Of a DNA stretch of 64,000 nt, positions 9,878 through 19,650 are shown one piece after another. The position numbers and the translations under genes were made by a program. Position 1 is the stretch's first letter. Every line of letters starts with the position of its first letter. A model generated the notes under the pieces. That model saw only the letters and a program-made list of their open reading frames with translations. It was not told the DNA's origin and did no database searches. The DNA lies in NCBI GenBank assembly GCA_018263335.1, contig JADFCY010000005.1, positions 36,466 through 100,465 on the forward strand, in the 5' to 3' direction. The stretch is from Methanolinea sp. (GTDB lineage Archaea > Halobacteriota > Methanomicrobia > Methanomicrobiales > Methanospirillaceae).

Positions 9878-10129
9878 GTGAACGCATCACGAAATATCCG
9901 CGATAAGTATAATGAGACTCAGACCCGGATTGTCCAGTACCTCAAGGGAGGTCTCGAGAAGGGGAAGCACTACTTCAAGTCCAAATACATAGCAAAGGAA
10001 CTGGGCCTCTCCCCGAAAGAGGTGGGGACCAACATGGCCATCCTCTCCGAGATCTGCCACGACCTGGCAATTATCAAGTGGAGCTATTCAAACAGCACCA
10101 CCTGGATGGTGACATCCAAGGCGGTGTGA
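9878..10129 (+). CDS. Small HTH-like protein (resembles haloarchaeal DUF7123 family)
   Basis: RIVQYLKGGLEKGKHYFKSKYIAKELGLSPKEVGTNMAILSE; GTG start after gaggtgat. Confidence 0.7.
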   Translation: MNASRNIRDKYNETQTRIVQYLKGGLEKGKHYFKSKYIAKELGLSPKEVGTNMAILSEICHDLAIIKWSYSNSTTWMVTSKAV

Positions 10130-10160
10130 GGGGGATCTCGATCCCCAAAACCCTTTCCTT

Positions 10161-10349
10161 ATGAAGAAGATTGCAGAGTTTGAGTCGGTCATCGAGTTCG
10201 TGGCCGTCATCAACGATGAGAAGGACTGCCTCATGTCCCAGGACAAGACGCAGGACCAGCCCGGCTCCATGTGGTTCAACATCGACGTGCCCAAGGGGCA
10301 TGGGATTGTGGCCGGGGACCGGGTGAAAGTGACCATCGAGAAGATCTGA
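10161..10349 (+). CDS. Hypothetical small protein (62 aa)
   Basis: Clean short ORF between same-strand genes. Confidence 0.5.
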   Translation: MKKIAEFESVIEFVAVINDEKDCLMSQDKTQDQPGSMWFNIDVPKGHGIVAGDRVKVTIEKI

Positions 10350-10444
10350 CGCCGCCGATTCGTGCACGAAGGATCTTTTCGTCCTTTTGTGAAGAGTATT
10401 TTTAAAAAGAAAAGAAGAAGCGCGGGGAGAACCGGGGAGCGCGG

Positions 10445-11563
10445 TTACCCCTGGTCCTCCTGCCCGATGGACTCCTCGATATCCTCCACAAGTTCGGATC
10501 CCGTCTTCTTCCTGCCCTTGCTGATATCCTTCAGTTCCTCGACGGTCACCTCCGTCTTGATGGCTTTGTCCATCTCTTTTAGGATCTCTTTTACCTCGTC
10601 TGCGGTTGGAATTGTGCCAAGGATGGCGCTGTCCGGGACCCCGGTCGCCGCAGGCTCCTCGGGTACCTCGTCTGTCGCCCCGATGAACCGGGCCGCCTGC
10701 TTCATGAGGCTTGAGACCTCGAAGGGGAAGATGATCTTCGTGGCCTGGCCGTTTGCCATCTCCTTGAGCGCGTCAAGCGAAAGGACCGTGATCGCCCTCC
10801 TGTCCAGGGGCTGGGACCCGACCGAGAGGATGCGAAGTGACTGCGCCTGGCCCTGCGACTGGAGGATACGGGAGATCCGCTCTCCCTCGGCGCGGAGCAC
10901 CTTGCTCTGCCGGTCACCTTCTGCTTCAAGGATCATGCTCCGCTTCGTTCCCTCCGCCTTCAGGATGGCGGAACGCTTCTCCCCGTCCGCACGGAGGATC
11001 GCGGCCCGGCGGGCACGCTCGGCGGCGGTCTGCTCGGTCATTGCCTGCTTGACCGCGCCGACAGGGTCGACCTCCTTGATCTCCACGCGCTCCACCTTGA
11101 CCCCCCACTGGTCGGTCTCACGGTCGAGGATGTCCCGAAGCTTCGTGTTGATGATATCCCTGTTGTAGAGGATCTCGTCGAGCTCCATGTCCCCGATGAT
11201 CCCACGGAGGCTCGTCTGTGCGAGGGCGACGGTCGCCATCCGGTAGTTCGCCACCTCAAAAAACGCTTTCTCGGGGTCGATCACCCTGATGTAGACGATC
11301 GCGTCCACGTTGGTGGGGGAGTTGTCCTTGGTGATGACCTCCTGGGAGGGGACGTCCATCACCTGGGTGCGCAGGTCCATCTTGACTACGTTTGTGATCA
11401 GGGGAAAGACCCAGCGGAACCCGGGGTTCATCCTCCCGATGTACCTGCCGAGGCGGATCGCCAGGCCCTGCTCGTAGGGCTGGACGATGACCACCCCGCG
11501 GGCGAAGATGATCACGATTGCAATGATCAGGAAAATTGTTATCAGTGTCTCGATTACAGCCAT
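10445..11563 (-). CDS. SPFH/Band-7 (stomatin/paraslipin-like) membrane protein
   Basis: GVVIVQPYEQGLAIRLGRY, LREDILDRETDQWGVKVERVEIKEV-type motifs. Confidence 0.93.
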   Translation of the reverse strand: MAVIETLITIFLIIAIVIIFARGVVIVQPYEQGLAIRLGRYIGRMNPGFRWVFPLITNVVKMDLRTQVMDVPSQEVITKDNSPTNVDAIVYIRVIDPEKAFFEVANYRMATVALAQTSLRGIIGDMELDEILYNRDIINTKLRDILDRETDQWGVKVERVEIKEVDPVGAVKQAMTEQTAAERARRAAILRADGEKRSAILKAEGTKRSMILEAEGDRQSKVLRAEGERISRILQSQGQAQSLRILSVGSQPLDRRAITVLSLDALKEMANGQATKIIFPFEVSSLMKQAARFIGATDEVPEEPAATGVPDSAILGTIPTADEVKEILKEMDKAIKTEVTVEELKDISKGRKKTGSELVEDIEESIGQEDQG

Positions 11564-11567
11564 AGGT

Positions 11568-12029
11568 TCATTTCACCTCTTCCACGACGATATGGACCCC
11601 TTCCGAGGCTTTTACCCTCACCCTGGCACCCGGGGGGATCTCACCTGACGCACTCCTGGCGCTCCATTCCTGGCCTGCGATGAGGACTTTGCCGGAGAGC
11701 GAGTCCTGGATGACCTTCCGGACGACCCTTCCCTCCATTCCCACCAGCGAATCGCGGCTGATGGTCGTGGGGGTCGCCTCGCCGGGGTTGATACGGCGGT
11801 AGAGCCAGATAGTGATCATCGAGACCACCACCGTTGCCACCACGCCGACCACGAGCCCCGTGGGCCCGCTGAAGATGTCGACTCCCAGGAGGAGGAGCAC
11901 CCCGAGGATTATCATCACTGTCCCCGGCACCGCGATGAAGAATCCCGGGCTCGAGGTCTCTATCACGAGGAAGAGCGCCCCGAGCACTATCAGGATCCAG
12001 CCAAAGGAGAGGTCAGCCAGCTCAACCAT
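11568..12029 (-). CDS. NfeD-family membrane protein (partner of SPFH protein)
   Basis: Start at MVELADLSFGW; TM segments plus C-terminal OB-fold. Confidence 0.88.
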   Translation of the reverse strand: MVELADLSFGWILIVLGALFLVIETSSPGFFIAVPGTVMIILGVLLLLGVDIFSGPTGLVVGVVATVVVSMITIWLYRRINPGEATPTTISRDSLVGMEGRVVRKVIQDSLSGKVLIAGQEWSARSASGEIPPGARVRVKASEGVHIVVEEVK

Positions 12030-12189
12030 ACCACAGGGTATCAACGGCGGGGGAGAAAAACTCTCTCGAAGATGTGGAATAGGGAGAACGCGCAGGGGAG
12101 CACGGAGTCGCAGTCCTCGTGAGGCTGCGTGTGGAGTGGGGGGTGCGAGTGAAATTACAAAAAAATAAAAATCCCGCCGGGCAAATGAG

Positions 12190-12789
12190 TTGGTTACTAT
12201 GACCATGCCCATTTTAGAGAAGATACGCGGATTCATGTTCACTCCTTCGCTTGCGTTCCGGAAGGTGAAAGACGAGGACGCGGGGGAGAGTATCAAATAC
12301 CTGATGATCCTCGCAGTCTTTTACGCCATCATGAGTGCGCTCATGACGGCCATCGAGATCTTTACGCACCCGTTTCTCACCGGCCTCCCCGCGATTGGGG
12401 CAAGCCCGGTCGAGCCGTTCCTCTTTATCTCGTGGGTGATCGTGATCCTGGTCATCACTCTCATAATGGCGGTCTTCTTTGGGCTCTGGCTCCATGTCTG
12501 GGTATACCTTCTTGGGGGAAGGAAGGGCGTGTGGCAGACCGAAAAAAGCGTCTTTTACAACCTGACTCCTACCCTTCTCCTCGGATGGATCCCCGTGATC
12601 GGTCCCCTCGTGGGCGGGGTGTGGTCTGTGATCATCGGGGTCATCGGGGTCAAGGAACTGCACGGGATGCCCGACACCAGGGCGGCGCTCGCGGTGGTCC
12701 TCTCGATTGTGATCGCATCCGTTCTCGTCGTCCTCATCCTCGGTGCACTGCTCCTTGCAGTGGTCTCCTCACTTGTAGTGACGGTGTGA
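12190..12789 (+). CDS. Yip1-domain membrane protein
   Basis: TPSLAFRKVK... and multiple TM segments. Confidence 0.75.
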   Translation: MVTMTMPILEKIRGFMFTPSLAFRKVKDEDAGESIKYLMILAVFYAIMSALMTAIEIFTHPFLTGLPAIGASPVEPFLFISWVIVILVITLIMAVFFGLWLHVWVYLLGGRKGVWQTEKSVFYNLTPTLLLGWIPVIGPLVGGVWSVIIGVIGVKELHGMPDTRAALAVVLSIVIASVLVVLILGALLLAVVSSLVVTV

Positions 12790-12792
12790 AGA

Positions 12793-13004
12793 GCAGGAGT
12801 GCCCCCCGGGCACTCCTGCGGGGGTTGTGCGGGGGTGGTCCGGAGGGGGGTACCCCCTCCGGTCAAGGATTTACGGACACTTTCTGCCAGTTTCAACAGG
12901 CCTGTCGTCTCTCCACGGTACCTGATCCAGAGTGCCCCCCGGGCACTCCTGCGGGGGTTGTGCGGGGGTGGTCCGGAGGGGGGTACCCCCTCCGGGGGAG
13001 TGTG
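12793..13004 (+). repeat. Family A repeat, one full plus one partial unit (133-bp spacing)
   Basis: GCAGGAGTGCCC-CCC-GGGCACTCCTGC at 12793-12819; CACTCCTGCG recurs at 12944; two CCGGAGGGGGGTACCCCCTCCGG palindromes. Confidence 0.92.
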
Positions 13005-13113
13005 CCGGGACAGGCCCCTATGCACCTGGTCTCTCACTTGAAAAGGCCTTTTTCCACCCGAATGTGCGGTTTCGGCATCATGCCGCAAGAGAAAAAAGAG
13101 AAGCCCGCAATCC

Positions 13114-13749
13114 TCATGCAGGCTTCACCTCGGGAATGAACGCTTTTCGAACCTGTTCCAGGCGCTCCTCCTGGAACCGGACGTTCATGCCCATGCTGCG
13201 GATCGCGAGCCCGGCCTCGTCTTCCATCTTCACCTTCTCGTCGCTTGTCTTGTAGGTGCTCTCCAGCAGCTTGAGGAGGCGCTTGTTGATATCGATACTC
13301 TTTCGAAGGCGCTTGTATTCATCGATGATCTCTTCACCCACACCGGCGTCCTTTGCCATCTGGATATCTATCTCGATCATCCTTCTCCGGTTGAGCTGGC
13401 CTTCGATTGCCTCGTACAGCTCCTTGTGGGTGATGGGTTTCATGATATAATCCTCTATGTAGATGCCGTACTCCTGCGCCTCGCTGGGAGTGAGCTGCTT
13501 TGCAGTGAGCATCATGACCGGGATATCCTTCAGTTCGGGTGAGTTCTTCAGGTTCATCAGGGTCTCCCAGCCGTCCATTGGCTCCATCATGATGTCGAGG
13601 AGGATGAGATCGGGCTTGACGGTGGAGAGCGTCTCGAGCGCCTCCTGGCCCCCGTAGGCTGCAACTGTCTGGTATCCCCCCCGCTGAAGCATCGTCACGA
13701 ATATATCGACGATGAACGGACTGTCATCGACTACCATCACTGTGAACAT
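13114..13749 (-). CDS. Response regulator (REC) with C-terminal coiled-coil extension
   Basis: MVVDDSPFIVDI, DLILLDIMMEPMDGWE and VMMLTAKQ motifs. Confidence 0.92.
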   Translation of the reverse strand: MFTVMVVDDSPFIVDIFVTMLQRGGYQTVAAYGGQEALETLSTVKPDLILLDIMMEPMDGWETLMNLKNSPELKDIPVMMLTAKQLTPSEAQEYGIYIEDYIMKPITHKELYEAIEGQLNRRRMIEIDIQMAKDAGVGEEIIDEYKRLRKSIDINKRLLKLLESTYKTSDEKVKMEDEAGLAIRSMGMNVRFQEERLEQVRKAFIPEVKPA

Positions 13750-14108
13750 CAGAACGACCCCCCGATCTCCCTGGCAAGACCCTCCAGCTGCGGTATTCCT
13801 GGGGCGGCAGTTCCTGCGTTCCCGATTATCGCCACGATGAGGAGTTTTTCGCCGGCACCGAGCACCATGATGGTCTTCTCCCTTATCATGATGGATACCG
13901 CATCGGGAGGTTGCAGCTTGAGAATCGCCGATGTAGACTCGGCGGAGGCAAAGAGCGTGGCACACATTGCGGCAAGCCAGGGCTCATTGAACTCACCTTC
14001 CCACGACTTGCCGAGCATGATCCCATCCCTCGAGATGAGCGCACAGTCAAGAATTCCTTCGATCCTCTTTATCCTCTCGATATACCCCTTAATCTTCTCC
14101 TTCAGCAT
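13749..14108 (-). CDS. Roadblock/LC7-domain protein
   Basis: IEGILDCALISRDGIMLG...MIREKTIMVLGAG; 1-nt overlap with the REC gene. Confidence 0.85.
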   Translation of the reverse strand: MLKEKIKGYIERIKRIEGILDCALISRDGIMLGKSWEGEFNEPWLAAMCATLFASAESTSAILKLQPPDAVSIMIREKTIMVLGAGEKLLIVAIIGNAGTAAPGIPQLEGLAREIGGSF

Positions 14109-14444
14109 ATGACCTCACCCTTCATCATGGTCCCCTCTCTCACGGAAGTGCACACAGGTTATTCATTCTCGCTATAGATATTCCTGATCAAAGATCACTC
14201 ATGAGAAACTGGGTCGCATGAGCGCTGCCGCTCCCCCCACTCCAGGGCAATGGCACAAAAAACCCGGAAATCGCCGAGCGGCCCATCAGCGGGAAGTCCG
14301 TCCGGCGGGTGTCCGACGGGGGATGGGATATTTTATTACATATCCCTTCTATACATATTATAACCCAAAATACACAATATTTGGGTTTAAAAATTTAAAA
14401 GAACAGTCTTATGACTGTGAAATCCACATGCAAAGATCCTGCCC

Positions 14445-14518
14445 GGGGCCATAGGGTAGCCTGGCCATCCTAGGAGACTGGGGGTCTTCTGACCTGCGTT
14501 CAAATCGCAGTGGCCCCA
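14445..14518 (+). tRNA. tRNA-Pro (anticodon GGG)
   Basis: Acceptor GGGGCCA/TGGCCCC, anticodon loop CTGGGGG, T-arm GCGTTCAAATCGC; TATA-like tttaaaaatttaaaag upstream. Confidence 0.92.
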
Positions 14519-14544
14519 TTCATTATCATTCTGCAGAAATAGCC

Positions 14545-15402
14545 ATGAAATTTGACGACCGCTGTTTTGACTGCCTTCTCTCCCGCGTATCCCTGGAATG
14601 CAGCCTCTGTGGCGCGGGGGAGGAACGATCCGCAGAGATCAGGGAAGAGTGCGCCCGGCTCCTTCTTGACCTGCGCACCCGGCCGCTTTCGCATCCACAG
14701 ATAGCGAGTGCGATGCATCGCCTCGCATATTCCCGGCTCGGGACAGGCGACCCGTTCAGGAGGCTAAAAGAGGAGAGCACCGCCCAGGCCCTCGAGGTAT
14801 GCAGGACCGTCCGGCCACGCATCAGGAGTTTTCGCGACCATGTCCTCGCGAGCGTGATCGGAAATACGTTTGACTATGGCGTCAAGTCCCATACCGTGAA
14901 CGCCAATTTTTCACAGTATTTCGAGGAGGAGTTCCAACTTGGCCTTGCCATCGACGACTGCGACCGGATCCTTCCCCTGGCGTCAGATATTGTGTACTTC
15001 ACCGACAACTGCGGGGAGATCGTCTTTGACCGGCTGCTGCTTGAGTTTCTCCACAGGTGTGGAGCAAAGGTCACGCTGGCAGTCCGCGAGGAGCCCATCC
15101 TGAATGACGCCACGCGCGAGGAAGCCCTCGCACTGCACATGGACCGCTTCGCAGATGTGATCACCCATACCGGCTGCGGCTGCGAGCTTGGTGTGCGCCT
15201 CGACTGCATGCCGGATCCACTCCGGTGTGCGATGGAGACCTGCACGCTGGTAATCTCGAAGGGCATGGCCAACTACGAGTCTCTCTCGGAGTACCACGAC
15301 CTCCCGCCCGTCGCATACCTCATGGCCGTGAAGTGCGAGCCCATCGCTGACGAAGTGGGAGTTCCCAGGGGGAGCAAGGTCGCGATGCTGCGGTTCCAGT
15401 GA
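14545..15402 (+). CDS. DUF89/ARMT1-like damage-control phosphatase family protein
   Basis: FDCLLSR, DNCGEIVFDRLLLE and SKGMANYESLSE motifs. Confidence 0.9.
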   Translation: MKFDDRCFDCLLSRVSLECSLCGAGEERSAEIREECARLLLDLRTRPLSHPQIASAMHRLAYSRLGTGDPFRRLKEESTAQALEVCRTVRPRIRSFRDHVLASVIGNTFDYGVKSHTVNANFSQYFEEEFQLGLAIDDCDRILPLASDIVYFTDNCGEIVFDRLLLEFLHRCGAKVTLAVREEPILNDATREEALALHMDRFADVITHTGCGCELGVRLDCMPDPLRCAMETCTLVISKGMANYESLSEYHDLPPVAYLMAVKCEPIADEVGVPRGSKVAMLRFQ

Positions 15403-15404
15403 AT

Positions 15405-15587
15405 GGCACTTCCTGCACCCCCCGCAGGAGTGCCCGGTGGGCAATTTGGATCAGGTATAGTGAGGAGACGACAGGTCTGTTGGACCTGGAAGAAAGTGTC
15501 CGTAAATCTGAGACCGGCGGGGGTACCCCCCTCCGGACCACCCCCGCACAACCCCCGCAGGAGTGCCCGGTGGGCACTCCTGCTCCC
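15405..15587 (-). repeat. Family A repeat, one full unit
   Basis: GCAGGAGTGCCC-GGT-GGGCACTCCTGC, GATCAGGTA, GTAAATCTGAGACCGG, GGGGGTACCCCCCTCCGG. Confidence 0.92.
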
Positions 15588-15591
15588 CGCA

Positions 15592-15611
15592 GTTGCGGCT
15601 ATTGCCCCAAC
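15592..15611. terminator. Hairpin GTTGCGGC-TATT-GCCCCAAC overlapping the tfuA stop codon
   Basis: One mismatch in 8-bp arms; stop codon 15599-15601 lies in the loop region. Confidence 0.45.
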
Positions 15612-16264
15612 GGCTCCCTCGAAATCTCCCTCGTCCTCCGGAGGGCCTCCAGCGCGTCCTCCCTCTTCTGGTCTACTGCGTGGGAGCGGGCGAAATCGAG
15701 GAACGACCGCAAGGCCGCAGGAGATACCGAGCCTTCCGCCCGCTCGCAGATGTGGGGGTAGGTCCGGTCCGGGAAGTAGAGAGCGCGGGCGGTGGAGAGG
15801 AGCGCTGCGGCGTCGCCAGAGGTGAGGATGCCCTCCTCCCTTGCCTTCCTGAGGGTGCAGCGGATGTTGATGAGAGGCTCGGAGAGGGGCGCGTAGTCCG
15901 ACGGGTCGTAGACGAGTGCGACCTCGTCGTCTGAAACAAGGACCCCGTCCCGGTACAAGCGGTAAATGAGCCCCACCCCCTCCATGCCGAGTGTGTCGAG
16001 TTCCGCAGCGCGGAGCGCCCCCATGCTGGAGGCACCGATCACCCGGATGCCGGACTTGAGCGCCGCAAGGATCTCGCGGTGGCCGACGGCACTCTCCTGG
16101 AAGAAGACCCCGTCAATGAGGGTAATGATGCGAGCGCCGTCCTCCGCAGCAGCAGTCAGGTCGCCCCGTGCCGCGGGGGGGAGAATATACTCCTCCGGGA
16201 GGATCGTCCGCGCGACCTCCCGCTCACAGCTTGGGCCCAGGTATACTGCGATTGCGCGCGGCAT
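15599..16264 (-). CDS. tfuA: TfuA-like protein
   Basis: [30 protein letters not shown] motifs; overlaps ycaO. Confidence 0.9.
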   Translation of the reverse strand: MPRAIAVYLGPSCEREVARTILPEEYILPPAARGDLTAAAEDGARIITLIDGVFFQESAVGHREILAALKSGIRVIGASSMGALRAAELDTLGMEGVGLIYRLYRDGVLVSDDEVALVYDPSDYAPLSEPLINIRCTLRKAREEGILTSGDAAALLSTARALYFPDRTYPHICERAEGSVSPAALRSFLDFARSHAVDQKREDALEALRRTREISREPLGQ

Positions 16265-17438
16265 GGCAGCGTGCCCCCATGCGTTCCTGGTCCATGGCAT
16301 AGACCTCGAGTCCCGGGACGATCACCCTGACCACCGGGACGTTGATCTCGGGCCGGGTGAGGTCCACGACGATCACCCGGTCAATCCCGGCGCCCTCCAG
16401 GCGGCCGAGGGTCATCCTGATGTCGGTCAGGAAATCGTCGCTGTCAAAGGAGGGAACGTCTGCAAATGGCTCTTCGCGGGGCGAGTCGAACCAGTAACGG
16501 TTCATCCTTCTCGCACGCTCGTATCCCATGACCTTCCGCATGTCCGCGGTGGGGGTGTCCTCCCTCGCGCCGTGGATCTGGGTCAGCCTGCTCTGGGCCA
16601 CCTCCGTCAGCGCACGGAGGAGCGCGATTGCGGCATTCGTGTGGGTCCCCATCCCGATGGTGAGAAGCGTCGGGTCCCGGAGCCGGAGGTCGTCGGAGAC
16701 CGCGGCGAAGGTGGGGATGCGAAGGTCGCTCGTGATGTCCTTGACCCGGACCTCAACTTCAGCCGACTCGAAACGGGAGAGAAGGTCACCGGGAAGAGCC
16801 CCGTTTATTCCCGTCACCATGGGGCCAGTCCTCCTGCTTGCCTCGGCAAGGGACCAGGCGTCCCGCTCGATCACCTCCATCAGCGCGTGGAAGACCGCCT
16901 CCTCCAGGGTATTTCCCGAGGCAAGGCCGTTCGTGGAGGTCCGGAAGAGCTGGGGGTACTGCGGCGGAAGGGGGTGGAAGACGGCGCTTGCAGGGACCAT
17001 GATCTCTTCCTCGTGCAGGAGGTCGTACCCCCGCGCCCAGGGGACCGGCATCCCGGGGTCGGCGTTTCTGGGGAGGACGAGGAGCGAGGGGTCAAGCGCC
17101 GGCCCCTCCCCTCTCATCGCCCCGAAGCGTTCAACCCGGAGCTCGACCCCGTCCGGGACTTCCGCAGAATACCGCTCGATCCCCTCCATGATCGCCGAGA
17201 CCTTTGCCTCGGTGGGGGTGGCACCCTTTCCGTTGTAGACAGAGACCGCCCCCCTCCCCGCGGTCGGCCGGATGCTGGAGAAGACGGGAATCCCGATCCG
17301 GTCGAGGCTCGTGATGTCCGCGACCCGCGTGATCCCGGCTGCGGGGAGTGCCTTCTCCACCCGGGCGAGGGTCTCGTCGGGCGAAGTGGTGCGCTGGGTC
17401 TCGTTCCTGTAGGCCTTCTTGCATGGCGAGAGGATCAT
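16224..17438 (-). CDS. ycaO: YcaO-domain protein (candidate McrA thioglycine-forming partner of TfuA)
   Basis: [50 protein letters not shown] motifs. Confidence 0.92.
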   Translation of the reverse strand: MILSPCKKAYRNETQRTTSPDETLARVEKALPAAGITRVADITSLDRIGIPVFSSIRPTAGRGAVSVYNGKGATPTEAKVSAIMEGIERYSAEVPDGVELRVERFGAMRGEGPALDPSLLVLPRNADPGMPVPWARGYDLLHEEEIMVPASAVFHPLPPQYPQLFRTSTNGLASGNTLEEAVFHALMEVIERDAWSLAEASRRTGPMVTGINGALPGDLLSRFESAEVEVRVKDITSDLRIPTFAAVSDDLRLRDPTLLTIGMGTHTNAAIALLRALTEVAQSRLTQIHGAREDTPTADMRKVMGYERARRMNRYWFDSPREEPFADVPSFDSDDFLTDIRMTLGRLEGAGIDRVIVVDLTRPEINVPVVRVIVPGLEVYAMDQERMGARCHAARNRSIPGPKL

Positions 17439-17520
17439 GGCATGCGTCCTTTGCAGGTTCTAGGTTTGGGAGAACCTCACATATAGGTTCCTTGGAGCAG
17501 GGCCCCGCGGGGCCCGGCGG

Positions 17521-18882
17521 TCAGCCGTGGAGGAAGTAGGGGAGGAATATGAGGGAGAAGAGCATCACCAGCATCAGGGAAGAGATGAAGGAGACTACCG
17601 GCAGCGCGTATCGCGAGATCCCCCTCCGTTCAAAGAGCCTCTCCACTCCCTCCTTCAGGATGTAGCCCCCGTCGAGGGGGACCATCGGGATTGCGTTGAA
17701 GATGCCGACATTGATGTTGATCCATGCGCACCAGAAGAGGAGGTGCACCGCTCCCCAGAACCCCGGGAACGGCTCGTGGTAGAACCGCGATTCGGGGGTC
17801 TCGAAGGCCAGCATCCGGAGGGCCTGGCCGCCGAGTGAGGGGTCGAAGGGGATCGTCAGGAACCGGAAGAACCCCGCGGCCGAGACCCCGCCCTGCACCT
17901 GCTCCATGACCATGGTGCCGTCATAGTAATGCACCCCCATGAACCCCGAGTCCCTCGCGCCAAGCTCTTCGGGCCACCTCGAGAGGGTGAGAACGTAGCT
18001 CGATTGCTCTCCCTCATGGTCCACGCTAAGCGTGAGGGCGTCACCCGGCCGCGTCGCGTTCAGGAGGGCCGAGACGTCCTCGCGGGTCTCTACCGGTACC
18101 CCGTTGATGGCGGTGATGAGTGAAGGGGTGGGGACGCCGGCATCCCAGGCAGAGTAGTTCTGGTAGACTCCCGCAAGCACCGGGCCCGAAGGGGGGACCG
18201 CCATCCCCGCGAGGAGGAAGAGCGCCACGAAGCAGATTGCGCCGACCACGATGTTGTTCGTGATCCCCGCGCCGAACATCCGGACCTTCGGCAGCCCCCG
18301 GCTCTTCTCGAGCTCCTGCTCGTCGGGCTCGACGAAGAACCCGATCGGGATCACCGCGATGAGTGCCCCCATGCTCCGGACCCCGATCTTTTCCACCCTG
18401 CAGAGGATCCCGTGCCCGAACTCGTGGATCGCGATGGTCAGGACAAAGGCAAACCAGACCGCCAGGGTGGAGGGGACGTACTCGTTGATCCCGGGTATGA
18501 GGAGGATGTTCTGCGGGGCGTAGATGCCCGTGGGCTCGGGCCGCAGGAGGAGGGTGAACTGGACCGAGACAAAGAGGATGAGTGCGATCCCGACCGAGAT
18601 GATCACCACCATGACCACCCCGAACGAGGCGTAGAGCCGAAGAAGCGTCGAGAACGGGGTGAACCTGTCGAAGAACCCTACCCGCTCGGTCTTAATGGCA
18701 AGGATCGGCCCATAAAAGACAACCGCGTCCCAGAAGGATCGATCAGGCTTACCCTCCCACGAATCCGGAAACGCGATCCGGTCTGCCCTCTCACGCTCCC
18801 AGGCGGCCTTCCTGGTGTAGACAAAGCCTGCGACGAGAGCATATGCCGCGACCGCCAGGAGCACGTAAAAGAGCCAGTGCAT
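17521..18882 (-). CDS. Site-2-protease-like membrane metalloprotease (M50) with PDZ region
   Basis: AIHEFGHGILCRVEKI HExxH; NAIPMVPLDGGYI motif. Confidence 0.92.
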   Translation of the reverse strand: MHWLFYVLLAVAAYALVAGFVYTRKAAWERERADRIAFPDSWEGKPDRSFWDAVVFYGPILAIKTERVGFFDRFTPFSTLLRLYASFGVVMVVIISVGIALILFVSVQFTLLLRPEPTGIYAPQNILLIPGINEYVPSTLAVWFAFVLTIAIHEFGHGILCRVEKIGVRSMGALIAVIPIGFFVEPDEQELEKSRGLPKVRMFGAGITNNIVVGAICFVALFLLAGMAVPPSGPVLAGVYQNYSAWDAGVPTPSLITAINGVPVETREDVSALLNATRPGDALTLSVDHEGEQSSYVLTLSRWPEELGARDSGFMGVHYYDGTMVMEQVQGGVSAAGFFRFLTIPFDPSLGGQALRMLAFETPESRFYHEPFPGFWGAVHLLFWCAWININVGIFNAIPMVPLDGGYILKEGVERLFERRGISRYALPVVSFISSLMLVMLFSLIFLPYFLHG

Positions 18883-18941
18883 TCCTGTACATTTCGCGGG
18901 AAATCTACATAAACCTGTGCGAAATGACAGGAATCACGCGT

Positions 18942-19595
18942 TTATTCCGTGCCTCGTCCCGGAAAGTCGAGGAGACTTGCCTGTTCCTGCCGTGCAGCGA
19001 GGGCCCTCACAGTCTCCCAGCTCCTCCGCGCAATCGGCGGGGGCCCCATGTGAATACTGAAATACTCTTCCAGGAACCGCACGGTGCAGGGATCCGAGGG
19101 ATAGCCGCTGCCGATCTCCCCGAACTCCTCCCTGAGGGCCCCGACAGATCGGTCCCGCTCCACCTTGGCGATGATGCTTGCCGCGGAGACGGCGGGGTGG
19201 TCCCGGTCGGCGTGGTGCCGGGAGATCACCCTGCAGGGGATATCAAGGTGCGAGGAGACCATGGCGCCGTAGCGGGCAGCCACCACGTCGCATGCGTCCA
19301 CCACCGCGAGAGCGGGACGAAGCGCGGTAATGACTCGTGCATGGGACCTGGCCATGAGGGCGTTCATCGTCATCCCGCGGGCATCGATCTCTGCGGGGGA
19401 GATTACCAGGACCTCCACCGGGAAGGATGCCCGTATCTCTGCGGAGAGGGCTTCCCGGCGGGCCGGTGGCAGGGCTTTTGAGTCTTTCACCCCGAGTTCC
19501 GCAAGGTCCTGCTGCCTCTCGCAGGCGACAGCGGCAACCACGAGGGGGCCGAGCACTGCGCCCTTCCCTGCCTCGTCAACCCCGCAGAGGATCAT
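18942..19595 (-). CDS. rnhB: Ribonuclease HII
   Basis: MILCGVDEAGKGAVLGPLVVA; VDACDV; AASIIAKVERD. Confidence 0.94.
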   Translation of the reverse strand: MILCGVDEAGKGAVLGPLVVAAVACERQQDLAELGVKDSKALPPARREALSAEIRASFPVEVLVISPAEIDARGMTMNALMARSHARVITALRPALAVVDACDVVAARYGAMVSSHLDIPCRVISRHHADRDHPAVSAASIIAKVERDRSVGALREEFGEIGSGYPSDPCTVRFLEEYFSIHMGPPPIARRSWETVRALAARQEQASLLDFPGRGTE

Positions 19596-19650
19596 CGGTA
19601 CAATTGCAGCCCGCAAAATATTTGAAGGGCGATGATTGAACCCTTACCCA

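Noticed and set aside
12799-13255. ORFs over the 12.8 kb repeat (MPPGHSCGGCAGVVRRGVPPPV)
   Set aside because: Translation of repeat palindromes; no start signals and duplicated by the DNA repeat.
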